A stretch of 64,000 nucleotides of DNA from Candidatus Dadabacteria bacterium. GTDB lineage: Bacteria; Desulfobacterota_D; UBA1144; Nemesobacterales; Nemesobacteraceae. Every line of letters begins with the position of its first letter. Within the stretch, counting starts at the first letter, position 1. Made by a program: the position numbers and the translations under genes. Shown here one piece after another: positions 16,897-25,999 of this stretch. Under the pieces are notes generated by a model. It was given only the letters and a program-made list of their open reading frames with translations, did no database searches and had not been told where the DNA came from. The stretch is from the NCBI GenBank assembly GCA_951812945.1, contig CATOTB010000001.1, forward strand, positions 310,001 to 374,000, given 5' to 3'.

Positions 16897-18297
16897 TCAG
16901 TTCGCCCCCTGAATCACTTCGTCACCCGCCTGGTGGTAGCTTTTTCTCTCGAAAACGATCGGGGACCGGGAGTCAAGGTGCTCTATTATGGAGAGGGCGT
17001 AGACAAGCTCCTCTACCTTGGTGTTTTCCTGTTCCATCATCAGCGAGATCTCCTCCCGGAGCATCTCCATCCTCTCGGCGATCTTTTTGCGGTCCATGGC
17101 CGAGAGGGTCCCCTTTCTCTCTGAACTTCCGATGCCGCTCCAGAGGTTGCGCATGGCCCGCTCAAGCCACGCCGCCGTTGAGAACACGGCTATCGGCCTT
17201 GCAAGGGCGTAGACGTAGGTTTCGCCTATCTCCGGATCGACTGCCCCGGCCGAGGAGAGAAGCTTCCATGCGGGAAAGGGGAGAGCGTCAAGGAACCTTA
17301 CGGTATTGTCCTGCGGGCGGCGATTATTCACTATAGCCGCGTGAGCCTCGAGGAGTTTTTCAGAGACAAGCTCCAGAAACGGTTTGAAATTCGCTCCGAC
17401 GGGCACCGCCGCGGGCGCCGCGCAGTCGGGGTCCGTCCCGCAGCTGTATACCGTTGCCGTGCCGCCTCCGCCCGCCAGATATTCAAGGCTTATGGTCGGG
17501 GGCTTGTACTCCGACGCGGTCTGCGTCGTTACGAAGGTTCCCGTAACGCTCATTATCTGCTCTTTTTGCTCCTTTGAGAGGGTTGCTGAGGGGATCGTCC
17601 GAAGCGCCTCCCACACCGTGTTTCTCATGGGCTTTACAAGTTCCTTGTCCTGCACCACGGAGCTTGCGTTTATGTCTGCGACGGTGCTTGTTATTCCGCT
17701 TTGGCTGCGGCACTCGGAAAGCCCTTCCGCGGGATCGGTGAAAAGGGACTGCTTCACTCCTACAAATGCGCATCGCCCCGCCTGCTCATCCCTGATTATT
17801 CCCCCTTCCCCGAATATTCCCTCGGCCAGGCTCTCTCCCGCCCTGCAGGTATTGACGCTCAGGGAGTTTGCGGCCCGCGAGGCGGCCTCGAGCTTTTCCA
17901 TTATGTTTTCGCATGGGGAGCACAGGGTCTTAAGCGCCATCATGAACGCGTAGCTCGCAAAGGATGTTCCTATGGTTTTCATCTTGCGTATGAGGTCGTC
18001 CGCGCTTATGTAGGAGATCGCTCCCAGGAAAAGATCCACCCCGCCGCACCCGGAGCGCAGATGGGGCAGGCTCACGGAAAGGGGCTGTATGGTTTCGTTT
18101 GGAAGCCTGACGGAGACCGAGCCCCCGGTCACGAACCCCCTTGACTGCCCTTCGTAAACCCCGGCCGGGGTGGTGGCTCCCGAAAGCCCGAGACGGTCAA
18201 ACATGCCGCGAACCTCGCTTCCCAAATCAGCGAGGCAGACCCCAGGTGCGAGGGTTAAAGCGAAAAGGAGAGCTGCGGCGAGGGAAATTCTTCTCAT
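16897..18297 (-). CDS. traH: F-type conjugation protein TraH
   Basis: A 466-aa periplasmic protein with a signal peptide (residues 1-23). It matches TraH by the VYEGQSRGFVTGGSV block, the LRSGCGGVDLFLGAISYI motif near residue 80, and the CSPC pair near residue 127. TraH joins the outer-membrane-associated pilus extension complex (TraF, TraH, TraU, TraW, TrbC, TrbI). Its ATG overlaps the TraF stop by 4 nt (ATGA), indicating translational coupling. Confidence 0.92.
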   Translation of the reverse strand: MRRISLAAALLFALTLAPGVCLADLGSEVRGMFDRLGLSGATTPAGVYEGQSRGFVTGGSVSVRLPNETIQPLSVSLPHLRSGCGGVDLFLGAISYISADDLIRKMKTIGTSFASYAFMMALKTLCSPCENIMEKLEAASRAANSLSVNTCRAGESLAEGIFGEGGIIRDEQAGRCAFVGVKQSLFTDPAEGLSECRSQSGITSTVADINASSVVQDKELVKPMRNTVWEALRTIPSATLSKEQKEQIMSVTGTFVTTQTASEYKPPTISLEYLAGGGGTATVYSCGTDPDCAAPAAVPVGANFKPFLELVSEKLLEAHAAIVNNRRPQDNTVRFLDALPFPAWKLLSSAGAVDPEIGETYVYALARPIAVFSTAAWLERAMRNLWSGIGSSERKGTLSAMDRKKIAERMEMLREEISLMMEQENTKVEELVYALSIIEHLDSRSPIVFERKSYHQAGDEVIQGAN

Positions 18298-19094
18298 TTT
18301 TGTTCTCCGCTCAGCAGGAAAAACTCTTTCTGCGTGTCCCGTCCCGTCCCGAGCACTTCCTCTCCCACCACGTGGAGCCTTCGCCTGATTTCACCGAGCG
18401 TGAGGTAGCCGGTGCCTATCCGGACAATCTTCGAGCGCGAGGGAACGAAGAGGAAGATGGCCGGCACTTTCTCAACCCCCAGGCGCGCGGCCTGCGCCGC
18501 GCCGTTTACAAAATGCGGGTAGAGAGGGTGAAGCCCCCTTCCGTCAAGCGACGCCGCCAGGACCCCGATCCCGTGCCTTCTCTCAAGCGTTTTTATTATT
18601 TCCGCCTGCCCGCGGCAAAACGGGCAGTCCGAGCGGAAAAAGAAAACGAGCTTTGCGACACGGGATATTTTCTCGATCACCCCGTCGCGCGCGCTTTTTC
18701 TTAGGCTCTTTGAAATCTCGGCTCCCGCTGCGCTCACCGGATGATCGACCGTTGTGTCAAGCGCCGGAGTTTCCCAGAGAACCCGCTTCCACACCTGCGC
18801 GAAGTGCTCGCTTCGCTCAAGCACCCGCTTCTGATGCTCCATGTACGCCCTCACGTTTTCCCTTGTCGGAAACAAAAGCGCCGTCTCAAAAAGCCTCCCT
18901 CCCTTTTTTCTTATTTTCTCCACCGTAATCTGTTTTTCGGGGTTCACGGGCCGCGACGCATCCTTGCGCGCAGGAAAAGGCTCGTACCAGAACCACCCCC
19001 TCTTCCTCTGGTCAAAATAGGGCTCTCCCAGCGCCGCGGGCAGTGTGGAGAGAACAAAAAGCATGACGGCAAGCGCCGCAAGGACAGCTCTCAC
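18294..19094 (-). CDS. traF: F-type pilus assembly protein TraF (thioredoxin-like)
   Basis: A 266-aa periplasmic protein with a signal peptide (1-23), the TraF hallmark GWFWYEPFP near residue 33, and a C-terminal thioredoxin fold containing an intact CPFC redox pair in FFFRSDCPFC; F TraF has lost this pair, whereas many relatives keep it. VPAIFLFVPS supplies the cis-Pro loop. It probably assists disulfide formation in TraH, TraU and TraN. It overlaps the genes on both sides by 4 nt. Confidence 0.9.
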   Translation of the reverse strand: MRAVLAALAVMLFVLSTLPAALGEPYFDQRKRGWFWYEPFPARKDASRPVNPEKQITVEKIRKKGGRLFETALLFPTRENVRAYMEHQKRVLERSEHFAQVWKRVLWETPALDTTVDHPVSAAGAEISKSLRKSARDGVIEKISRVAKLVFFFRSDCPFCRGQAEIIKTLERRHGIGVLAASLDGRGLHPLYPHFVNGAAQAARLGVEKVPAIFLFVPSRSKIVRIGTGYLTLGEIRRRLHVVGEEVLGTGRDTQKEFFLLSGEQK

Positions 19095-21265
19095 TGCTCC
19101 CCCTCCCCGCCGCAGCTAAGCGACTCTGAGTCCTCCGGGCAGAGTTCACCGATGCTCTGTTCTGTTCCCTGGGTCGAGTCGGCAAGGTCCGGGATATCCG
19201 CCGCATCGAGAAGGTCTGCGTAGACCTCTGAGAAATCCACCGCGTCAAAGTCTATTTCCTGGATCTGTTCCGCGGTCATGCCTCCGCAGAAAGGATTTTT
19301 GGCCCGGCCCCAGCCGCCGTTTCGGGACACGCCCCAGAGCCCTTTTTCTATCAGCTGTCCTCTCGCCTGTTCGTGGATTACCCTCGCCATCTTGGAATTG
19401 AAGCAGCAGTACACCTTCCTTTTCTTAAGGGTGACCCCCAGCACTTTTTTCTTGTGAATTCCTACATAATGGCAGGCCCGGGCCCCGTCCCTCCTCGCGC
19501 GAAGCTCCTTGGTGCTTCGGGGACACGCGCCTGAGAAAAGCCCTTTTTTCCTGCAGCAGTTCTGAATGAATCCAGCGAGATTGAGATCGCAGCGGTAGCG
19601 CTTCCCCTTGAATATGGTTACTTCTCCGCCCGAAGTGTCTGTGCAGTCAATCGGTCCCGCGGTTGTCCCCGCGGCGCTGTCAACTTCGATGGGTCCGTAG
19701 CCCTCAGCGGAACTCTCACCGTCCCTGGTTGTCGCAAGACACCTCTCCATGTCCGCGAGCATGGACATTTGTGAGGCTGCTCTGGGGAAATCAACGCTTT
19801 GCTCCGCAGAAGTGTCGAAACAGTCGTCCCCCGAAGCGCAGCGGATTTCACCGTCGCAGTCAAACGCGACGCTTTTTCTGCGGCAGAGGCTCACGTTTTT
19901 CGGGCAGACGTAGCTGTTTTCATGGATAAGGCACGCCCCAAGGTTCGTTCCCGGCGGATCCGGAAGCTCCGGGTGTTCACGAAAGCGCATGACGCAGCGC
20001 GCCCCGGTCTGGTAGCAGCCGTCAGCCCGAAGCTGGGCGCAGTCAGGGCCTTTCACCAGGGGGCCGACGCAGAGGTAGGTGTGCTCCATGTTTTCGCAGA
20101 CGGTTTCTCCGTCCGGGGTCTGCGTGGTTTTCAGGCAGCGGCTCCCGGCAGGTTCACAGTTTCTGTTCCCTTCGTAGTCCCCGCAGCGGTTGTCGGTCTT
20201 GATATCTGTTGCGTAAGTGGTTTTTGTGGCCGTGTATGAGGCTCTCCACCCGTTTCCGTCGCCGTCTCCCGCGCGGCATCTCCTCGCCCTGTTCCATCTG
20301 GCTTCAACAACCCCCGTTACCTGCGAACCGGAAGGCGGAGGGAATTTTGTTCTGATCGCAGAAGCCAGAACGTTTTGAAGGCTCGCATTCTGAGCGGCGC
20401 TGTCTCCCAAGGGAAGTTTTCCTGTGCTTGCCGTCGGCCCGAAGGCCGATATGCATGTCTCATCTGGCGCCGCGGTGAAACTTCCCGAGCCCGAAAGCGT
20501 GAAGCACCCCCTCCAGTGAGGTCCGCCCAGAGTGAATCCTCCAAAATCTCCCCACACGTCGCCGCTTTTCCTGTCAAGACATCCCGGGCCGTAGAGGCTT
20601 ACGTCCGGGGAGCCGTCGCCGTCTGTGTCTATGCTTGCGGAGAACCCTACCCCGCTGTCGTTTCGGTCTATCTCAAGCGTCATGTACTTCCAGGTCTCGG
20701 TGTGCCGGGTTATGGTCACGGTTTTTATTACGTTGCAGGAGGCCCTGCGAAGCGTCGCCTGGTCATAGCACTCCTCCCGCTCGTTCCAGGAACTCTCGGC
20801 GTACTCGGTGCACACTTCTTCTTTTTCGCACTCCGACAGGGGGCGCTCGATTGCATCCTTTGAGTTTCGGATCATGGGGTCAGTTTCGGGGTCAATGGTG
20901 AATACGGGCCTTTGCGCGGAACTTCGTTTCAAAAAGCCGGGAGCGTCGGAAGTAGGGGGGTCTCCGCCCTGTATTGCGCCTTCCGCCTCGCTCCTCATCC
21001 GATCTGGATTTTCCGTCCAATGGGGTCCTTTGTGGCGAAGTTCCTGCTGGCTCTGTGCCCCGTAGCCGGGAAGCACATCGGGCTCGACTTCCGAAGGGCT
21101 AAGAGCGCTTGAATGGCCGGAGAGCACCTCTGCTCCGTGCCGGCGGCCTTCTTCGAGCCCAGCCTCGAAATCTTCCCCGGCGCGCACCAGGATAGCTGGC
21201 AGGAACAGAAGGCTAATTGTTATAAAAGCTGTTTTTCTCAAGCCGTTTGATAAACATCTCGGCAT
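19091..21265 (-). CDS. traN: F-type mating-pair stabilisation protein TraN
   Basis: A 724-aa Cys-rich outer-membrane protein with a signal peptide (about residues 1-29). Dozens of cysteines sit in the central and C-terminal parts; the C-terminal block (FIQNCCRKKGLFSG ... KKRKVYCCFNSKMARVIHEQ ... RAKNPFCGGMTAEQIQ) is the conserved TraN end. In F-like systems TraN contacts recipient outer-membrane proteins and determines mating specificity. The chosen ATG makes it overlap trbC by 53 nt; a later start would remove the signal peptide. Confidence 0.92.
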   Translation of the reverse strand: MPRCLSNGLRKTAFITISLLFLPAILVRAGEDFEAGLEEGRRHGAEVLSGHSSALSPSEVEPDVLPGYGAQSQQELRHKGPHWTENPDRMRSEAEGAIQGGDPPTSDAPGFLKRSSAQRPVFTIDPETDPMIRNSKDAIERPLSECEKEEVCTEYAESSWNEREECYDQATLRRASCNVIKTVTITRHTETWKYMTLEIDRNDSGVGFSASIDTDGDGSPDVSLYGPGCLDRKSGDVWGDFGGFTLGGPHWRGCFTLSGSGSFTAAPDETCISAFGPTASTGKLPLGDSAAQNASLQNVLASAIRTKFPPPSGSQVTGVVEARWNRARRCRAGDGDGNGWRASYTATKTTYATDIKTDNRCGDYEGNRNCEPAGSRCLKTTQTPDGETVCENMEHTYLCVGPLVKGPDCAQLRADGCYQTGARCVMRFREHPELPDPPGTNLGACLIHENSYVCPKNVSLCRRKSVAFDCDGEIRCASGDDCFDTSAEQSVDFPRAASQMSMLADMERCLATTRDGESSAEGYGPIEVDSAAGTTAGPIDCTDTSGGEVTIFKGKRYRCDLNLAGFIQNCCRKKGLFSGACPRSTKELRARRDGARACHYVGIHKKKVLGVTLKKRKVYCCFNSKMARVIHEQARGQLIEKGLWGVSRNGGWGRAKNPFCGGMTAEQIQEIDFDAVDFSEVYADLLDAADIPDLADSTQGTEQSIGELCPEDSESLSCGGEGEQ

Positions 21266-21965
21266 TTGCGTCCTCCTTTTCCATGAGCCCGAGGGCGTAG
21301 GGAAGCGATACGTCTCCCGAGACCTTTACGTGGCGAAGGCCCTCGCAGTCAGCTCCCGGAAAGTGGTCATAGACAAGCACGAACTGCGGCACCGCTCCGA
21401 CCGAGAAGCAGTCGAAAAGAAGTGGATCTATCCACACCTTCGCCTCGGTTTTCCCGATTATCTCCGATATCCGCAAGGCAGTTTCCCGAAGATCCTCTCC
21501 CAAAAGTCCCCGGAGAATCATCACCGCGCCGGAGGCTGCGCTCTCCTGTGCCGCCTCGCGAAGCGAGGAGCGGGGCATCGAGAATGAAAAAAAGTAAAAA
21601 AGCTTAGGTTTTTCTTTTTGCGAAACCGCGTTTTTTTCAGGGAAGACCGTCGCGGGCTCGGGTTTAACCGAAAGAAGTTCCATTATCTCTTCGGTTTCCC
21701 CTTCCGCGGGGAAATTTCTTTTTATCTCTGAAAGCGTTTTTTCCGCTCGTGTCGTGTCGGGTTCCTTCAGTTTGCCGAGAAATTTCTTCGCGCGGGAAAG
21801 CTCTTCTTCGTCAGGATTGGTCCTTACTCCCCGAAGCAAAGCGGGATCTTCCGCTAGCGATACGGCCGCTCCCGATAATGCGAGCGCCGCTACGATCAGA
21901 GCAGGCAGCAGTCTTTTTTTCTCCATAGCACCCATACCCAGTCTTCTCCCCGCGCGGGATACCAC
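21213..21965 (-). CDS. trbC: F-type pilin assembly protein TrbC
   Basis: A periplasmic protein of 237-250 aa. The most likely start is the ATG at 21926 (MEKKRLLPALIVAALAL), giving a normal signal peptide; the listed start adds 13 residues. The C-terminal domain (FYFFSFSMPRSSLREAAQE ... ILRGLL ... VWIDPLLFDCFSVGAVPQFVL) is the TrbC_Ftype thioredoxin-like fold. It works with TraW and TraU in pilus extension. It overlaps traU upstream and traN downstream. Confidence 0.88.
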   Translation of the reverse strand: MVSRAGRRLGMGAMEKKRLLPALIVAALALSGAAVSLAEDPALLRGVRTNPDEEELSRAKKFLGKLKEPDTTRAEKTLSEIKRNFPAEGETEEIMELLSVKPEPATVFPEKNAVSQKEKPKLFYFFSFSMPRSSLREAAQESAASGAVMILRGLLGEDLRETALRISEIIGKTEAKVWIDPLLFDCFSVGAVPQFVLVYDHFPGADCEGLRHVKVSGDVSLPYALGLMEKEDANAEMFIKRLEKNSFYNN

Positions 21966-22906
21966 TTACCGGGGGCCCAGCGGGCCGTCACCCTTCCTAT
22001 CGGAAACGCCCGCGTATTTTTAGGAAACGCGAGCTGAAGCTTGTACTGGTCTTTAACTATCACGCGGTGGGGCCGCGCCGCGCACAAAGAACCCTCACCC
22101 GTGGTCTTAAACGCCAGAAGTTCGTTATGCAGTTTCGCAAGCAGCTTTACCGCCGAAAGCGCGTAAACTGCCGGAAGGTCTCCCGTGGCTCCGTTGTTCC
22201 CCGTATGGGGGTAGACGCTTCCCCAAGACCCCGCGCACCAGAAAAGTTCGTTCAGTGCAAAGCCCCCCGCGGCGGCCACGGCGTCTGCGGCGCACGAGGC
22301 CTGGGCCTCGGGGTTCGCCACAAGCGCTATTTCGGGGTGGAGCAGAAACGAAAGCTCGTCGTTGCTCCAGAGAGGGTCAAACGCCGTGAGATAGGCTAGA
22401 TCGAAACCTCCATGGGTCATGCACCCGAAACTTGAGAAAAGGTTAAGCACCGAGAACACCGGATAGAGAAAATGGTGGACATGAAGAAAGGAAGTTCTGT
22501 CCCCCCGCTGCCCGCCTCCCTCCCCGTACACTCCCGCCATTGCGAAGGATGGAAGGGGAAGCTTTCGGCCCCCGAGCGAAGGGAAGCATCCCGGATGCCT
22601 TACGACCTCGATGAGCTTCACCGGCTCCCAGAACGAAACTTTTATCCCGACTCTGGGAACCGGGGAGCCGCAGAAACAGAGCGGGAAATGACTCACCGTG
22701 TCGGTTCCCTCCCCGGGCGTTATGGCCACTCCCCCTATCTTTATCGGGAACATCGCTCTCCAGTCGACATCGGAGACCGGGTTGAAGAACCTCCCTCCGC
22801 ATTTTGCCCCGGCCGCGGCATCCTCCGCGGCGGCTATGAGCAAAACTCCCGCAAGGATCGAGAGAACCCCTTTTTTATGGTACATAATAAAGATAATGTA
22901 ATACAA
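21896..22906 (-). CDS. traU: F-type conjugation protein TraU
   Basis: A 336-aa secreted protein with a hydrophobic start (signal peptide to about residue 33, AEDAAAGAK). The TraU signature is evident: NPVSDVDWRAMFPIKIGG, then CFCGSPVPRVGIKVSFWEP, and a Cys-rich C-terminus ending near DCCLL. TraU is essential for DNA transfer and contributes to pilus assembly. It is the first tra gene after the cargo block; in F traW lies directly upstream of traU, here they are separated by 6.4 kb. Confidence 0.92.
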   Translation of the reverse strand: MYYIIFIMYHKKGVLSILAGVLLIAAAEDAAAGAKCGGRFFNPVSDVDWRAMFPIKIGGVAITPGEGTDTVSHFPLCFCGSPVPRVGIKVSFWEPVKLIEVVRHPGCFPSLGGRKLPLPSFAMAGVYGEGGGQRGDRTSFLHVHHFLYPVFSVLNLFSSFGCMTHGGFDLAYLTAFDPLWSNDELSFLLHPEIALVANPEAQASCAADAVAAAGGFALNELFWCAGSWGSVYPHTGNNGATGDLPAVYALSAVKLLAKLHNELLAFKTTGEGSLCAARPHRVIVKDQYKLQLAFPKNTRAFPIGRVTARWAPGKWYPARGEDWVWVLWRKKDCCLL

Positions 22907-22979
22907 AATGAGAGATAAGGCAAGAACGAATGTTTTCCGGGGGTTTTAACCGGTTGTCTGGTTCTTTCCGCGGTGCGCT

Positions 22980-24974
22980 TCAGCCTGTCAGGTGACTTTT
23001 GCGGAAGAAGACCGGAAGCAGAACCGCTATCGCCGCAAGCAGGTGTGCGGCTGCGCTTTTGGTTCCATGGTTTGTTGCCGCCCCGACCGAACATCCGCCG
23101 CCGCTTCCTGCGGCGGTGTCGACAGGGGGTTTCGGATCCGCAATCGTTACCGTGGTTGAGGGCCGCGCACCCCTGGAAACTCTTTGGGGAAGCGTTCCGA
23201 AAGCAAGAACCACCACCTCGCTATCATCGTCCACATCATCATCCGCGGCAGCCAGGGTGATGTCCTTTGAGATTTCTCCGCTTGCGAACGTCACACTTGT
23301 CGATTGCAGCGAATAGTCCTCGGTTGCGGCCGTGGTTGCCTCGTCGATCGTAATCGGGATCATAACGGTCCGCTCGGGGTCCGCGCTCAGCATTACTCTC
23401 ACGACCACTGCTTCGCCCTCTGTGACGCTGTAGGAAGATGAACCGAACGATACCGTTACGGCGGGAGGGGGTTCCGGATCCGCAATCGTTACCGTGGTCG
23501 AGGGCTGCGCACCTCTGGAAACTCTTTGGGGAAGCGTTCCGAAAGCAAGAACCACCACCTCGCTATCATCGTCCACATCATCATCCGCGGCAGTCAGGGT
23601 GATGTCCTTTGAGGTTTCTCCGCTTGCGAACGTCACACTTGTCGATTGCAGCGAATAGTCCTCGGTTGCGGCCGTGGTTGCTTCGTCGATTGTAATCGGG
23701 ATCGTAATGGTCCGCTCGGGGTCCGCGCTCAGCATTACTCTCACGACCACTGCCTCACCCTCTGTGACGCTGTAGGAAGATGAACCGAACGATACCGTCA
23801 CGGCGGGAGGGGGTGGTTGCACAGAGTCTTTATCCTCGATTCCCGTAGGTTCGCAGTCGGGCGGGAAGCCGTCGGCTCTTACGCTCCAGCCCATGTCCTT
23901 GAGCATGCCCAAGGTGAGACCCATGTTTTTCGGGGCGGGGACGAAGGCCTCCATTATGTCTTCTGTGTTTGCGTGAGTGTGTATAACGGATCCGCCGCTC
24001 TCGTAAGTCGAGGGGGCGTGGAGCCTGGGTTTTCCGTCCTGGGACTTTGCGGAACTGGATTTGAGTTCGGCCATGCGCTTTCCGTAGCTGCAGCTGTTTC
24101 TCCCGCCGTCAGTTCCTTCCCAGAGAAGGCCGGTGCCGGAAGTGATAGCCTCCGCTCTCTCGCTGTTTGTGAGATCTATGAGAAGATCGTCATCCGTTTC
24201 CGAGTACAGCTGCTCGTCGTAGATCGTCCGCGATCTTATCGTGGCTTGTCGCCGGTCGACAACTTCACCGTTTGACGTTTGCGTGACCTTAATTGTTCTC
24301 AACGAGAAACTGCCGTCCTCATTGATCTGCCCGGAAAATCCGAGCCCGTGTATGGTCTCGTGCATGGACAGTTGAACGAAATCTATCCGCTTCGCCGGTG
24401 CCGGTTCCGTAAGTCCGTAATAAAACGGAATGCACTTGCTGAAACTTATTAAGATATCGGTGTCCTGTCCGTTGAAATTTTCTCCCGACAGGGCTTCGAA
24501 AAGCGCGTAGGGATAGCCCGTTCCGCGCCCCGGGTTGCTTGCGTCTCCTTCAACAAGCCTGTTGCCGGGATAGGCTTGACCTCTCGGCCCCGCGACGGCG
24601 ACTGTGAAAGTTCCTTGAGGTAGCTCCCCGCACTTATCCGGATCGTTCGGATCTTCCTGGCCGGAGAAAATCGTGAATTTCGCGCTTACCCTGATCGTAT
24701 TGGTGTTGGCAAGCCTGTTTTCGAGAATGGAAGTTGCGTGCTCAAAGGCGTTTTTTCTCGCTTCGCCTACGGTATCCGCGTCGTTTCCGAGCTCGGCGAG
24801 AGAGGCCTTCTCATCCTGCGTAAGCGCGGTTTGGTCAAGGAACCCCTCCCCGGCGTCATCGTCGTATATCTCCACGATGGTAACCGCCAGGCAGCGGGGC
24901 AGAGGAGAGAAGACAGCCAGCAGGAGAAAAAGAATCCCGGGAAAAAGTTTTTTCGCGACGCTCAGTGGTTGCAT
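22980..24974 (-). CDS. Calx-beta-repeat surface protein with a zincin-like HExxHxLGF motif
   Basis: A 664-aa exported protein. After a signal peptide (1-30), a leucine-zipper-like stretch leads to a putative metallopeptidase region with SMHETIHGLGFSGQ near residue 230; HETIH fits HExxH, but the usual third ligand three residues after the Gly is absent. Two near-identical Calx-beta domains follow (about 390-500 and 505-615), each starting VTVSFGSSSYSVTEGEAVVV, then a Gly-rich GGGCSVG, a hydrophobic segment and a basic end, resembling CTERM-type sorting tails. It probably sits on the cell surface. It shares the tra strand but is not a known tra gene. Confidence 0.7.
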   Translation of the reverse strand: MQPLSVAKKLFPGILFLLLAVFSPLPRCLAVTIVEIYDDDAGEGFLDQTALTQDEKASLAELGNDADTVGEARKNAFEHATSILENRLANTNTIRVSAKFTIFSGQEDPNDPDKCGELPQGTFTVAVAGPRGQAYPGNRLVEGDASNPGRGTGYPYALFEALSGENFNGQDTDILISFSKCIPFYYGLTEPAPAKRIDFVQLSMHETIHGLGFSGQINEDGSFSLRTIKVTQTSNGEVVDRRQATIRSRTIYDEQLYSETDDDLLIDLTNSERAEAITSGTGLLWEGTDGGRNSCSYGKRMAELKSSSAKSQDGKPRLHAPSTYESGGSVIHTHANTEDIMEAFVPAPKNMGLTLGMLKDMGWSVRADGFPPDCEPTGIEDKDSVQPPPPAVTVSFGSSSYSVTEGEAVVVRVMLSADPERTITIPITIDEATTAATEDYSLQSTSVTFASGETSKDITLTAADDDVDDDSEVVVLAFGTLPQRVSRGAQPSTTVTIADPEPPPAVTVSFGSSSYSVTEGEAVVVRVMLSADPERTVMIPITIDEATTAATEDYSLQSTSVTFASGEISKDITLAAADDDVDDDSEVVVLAFGTLPQRVSRGARPSTTVTIADPKPPVDTAAGSGGGCSVGAATNHGTKSAAAHLLAAIAVLLPVFFRKSHLTG
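23134..23817 (-). repeat. 342-bp tandem duplication encoding two Calx-beta domains
   Basis: ggatccgcaatcgttaccg occurs at 23134 and again at 23476, a 342-bp (114-codon) period, and the two units agree at nearly every base. Such low divergence implies a recent duplication or ongoing gene conversion. Confidence 0.85.
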
Positions 24975-25372
24975 CTGATATGGGCTTTCCCCTTCTCATC
25001 GAACCACGCCTCGGTTTCGACCAGTTCCGAGTCGGGGCTGTCCACGATTATTACGTAGTCCCCGTTTCCAAGATCGATCTGTCTGCCCTGGAGTACAGCG
25101 GGGGCATCCTGAGAGACATCACCGGAACGTGAAGTCGCATCGGCTTCCCCGTTTTCGATTCCCAGGGACTGCCACTGCTCGCGGGTCAGGATTTCCCCGG
25201 TCTCGGGGTGTATAAAGGCTTTTGCCTTGGCCTCCGGCGCATCGGCGGGTCGCGAAACCGCCGCTGTTTGCCTTGAGAGGTCCCCGGGAACTTCAGAAGT
25301 CTGGTTGTCGGCAAAAGCGCCTGTCGGCCAAACGCAGATCAAAAGCGCGGTGATGAGCAGAACTGTTTTCAT
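24962..25372 (-). CDS. Small secreted protein of unknown function
   Basis: I start it at 25372, where MKTVLLITALLICVWPTGAFA gives a clean signal peptide; the in-frame extension to 25459 lacks such features. The mature protein (about 115 aa) is acidic, with FIHPETGEILTREQWQSLG, loosely like the D-P-x-T-G-x-(L/I) segments of post-PEP-CTERM secreted proteins, and a C-terminal AWFDEKGKAHIRCNH. It ends 13 nt into the start of the Calx-beta gene, so both are probably co-transcribed and co-exported. No enzymatic motif is visible. Confidence 0.6.
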   Translation of the reverse strand: MKTVLLITALLICVWPTGAFADNQTSEVPGDLSRQTAAVSRPADAPEAKAKAFIHPETGEILTREQWQSLGIENGEADATSRSGDVSQDAPAVLQGRQIDLGNGDYVIIVDSPDSELVETEAWFDEKGKAHIRCNH

Positions 25373-25681
25373 ATCAATGGTAATTATAAGTGAATTTGAC
25401 CTTGGAGGGCAACCGGATTGAGCGTAGGGGGATCGTTGCGAGCAGGATTCGGAGCGCACCGCCCGGTTATGCCGGGGAATCGCGCGCGGAGGGATATTTC
25501 AGTATCTGCGAGGTCCGCGACGGGTGGGGAATTTCATCAGGCTTCTTAGGTTGTTAATATTTAATAATATATCAATAACAGTATATTATGTAGATTAACA
25601 TATTAAGTCTTGCCTTTCTCCCCCAGTGGGATATATTAATATGTATTCAAAACTGATTTTAATATAGAGTTAAGTATCAAG
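25373..25681. promoter_or_regulatory. A+T-rich control region between the secreted-protein operon and hipBA
   Basis: A 309-bp gap between divergent genes. The half near hipB is extremely A+T-rich and holds overlapping dyads, for example atattaatat at 25633-25642 and gtatattatg nearby, suitable as HipB operators. A weak ribosome-binding site precedes hipB. Confidence 0.45.
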
Positions 25682-25999
25682 ATGAACTATACAACTGAAC
25701 ATATCGCCCGCACGCTGAGAAAGGCCCGTGAGGCAAAGGGGCTCAGCCAGCGTGAACTGGGCAGGAAGGCGGGAGTACCGCAGGGTCATATCTCGAAGAT
25801 TGAGAACGGCGCGGTTGACCTCAGGCTTTCAAGCCTGGTAGCGCTTGCCCGCGCTCTTGATCTGGAACTCGCGCTTGTCCCGCGCAAATCTCTGCCTGCC
25901 GTAAAATCGCTTGTGCGCGGCAGCCTTGCGGAAGTGATTGGGGATGCACGGCTAACACCTCGGCCGCTCTACAGCCTTGATGAGGAAGGCGATGACTGA
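25682..25999 (+). CDS. hipB: HipB-like antitoxin (XRE-family helix-turn-helix)
   Basis: A 105-aa DNA-binding protein. Residues 7-60 form a Cro/CI-type helix-turn-helix (RKAREAKGLSQRELGRKAGV, then HISKIENGAVDLRLSSLVAL). The C-terminal tail overlaps the hipA start by 8 nt. HipB neutralises HipA and represses the operon from palindromic operators; the A+T-rich dyads directly upstream fit this role. It is divergent from the secreted-protein pair and opposite in direction to the tra operon. Confidence 0.88.
   Translation: MNYTTEHIARTLRKAREAKGLSQRELGRKAGVPQGHISKIENGAVDLRLSSLVALARALDLELALVPRKSLPAVKSLVRGSLAEVIGDARLTPRPLYSLDEEGDD

Noticed and set aside
16869..17336. 155-aa plus-strand ORF across traG and traH
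   Set aside because: Antisense shadow over two intact tra genes.
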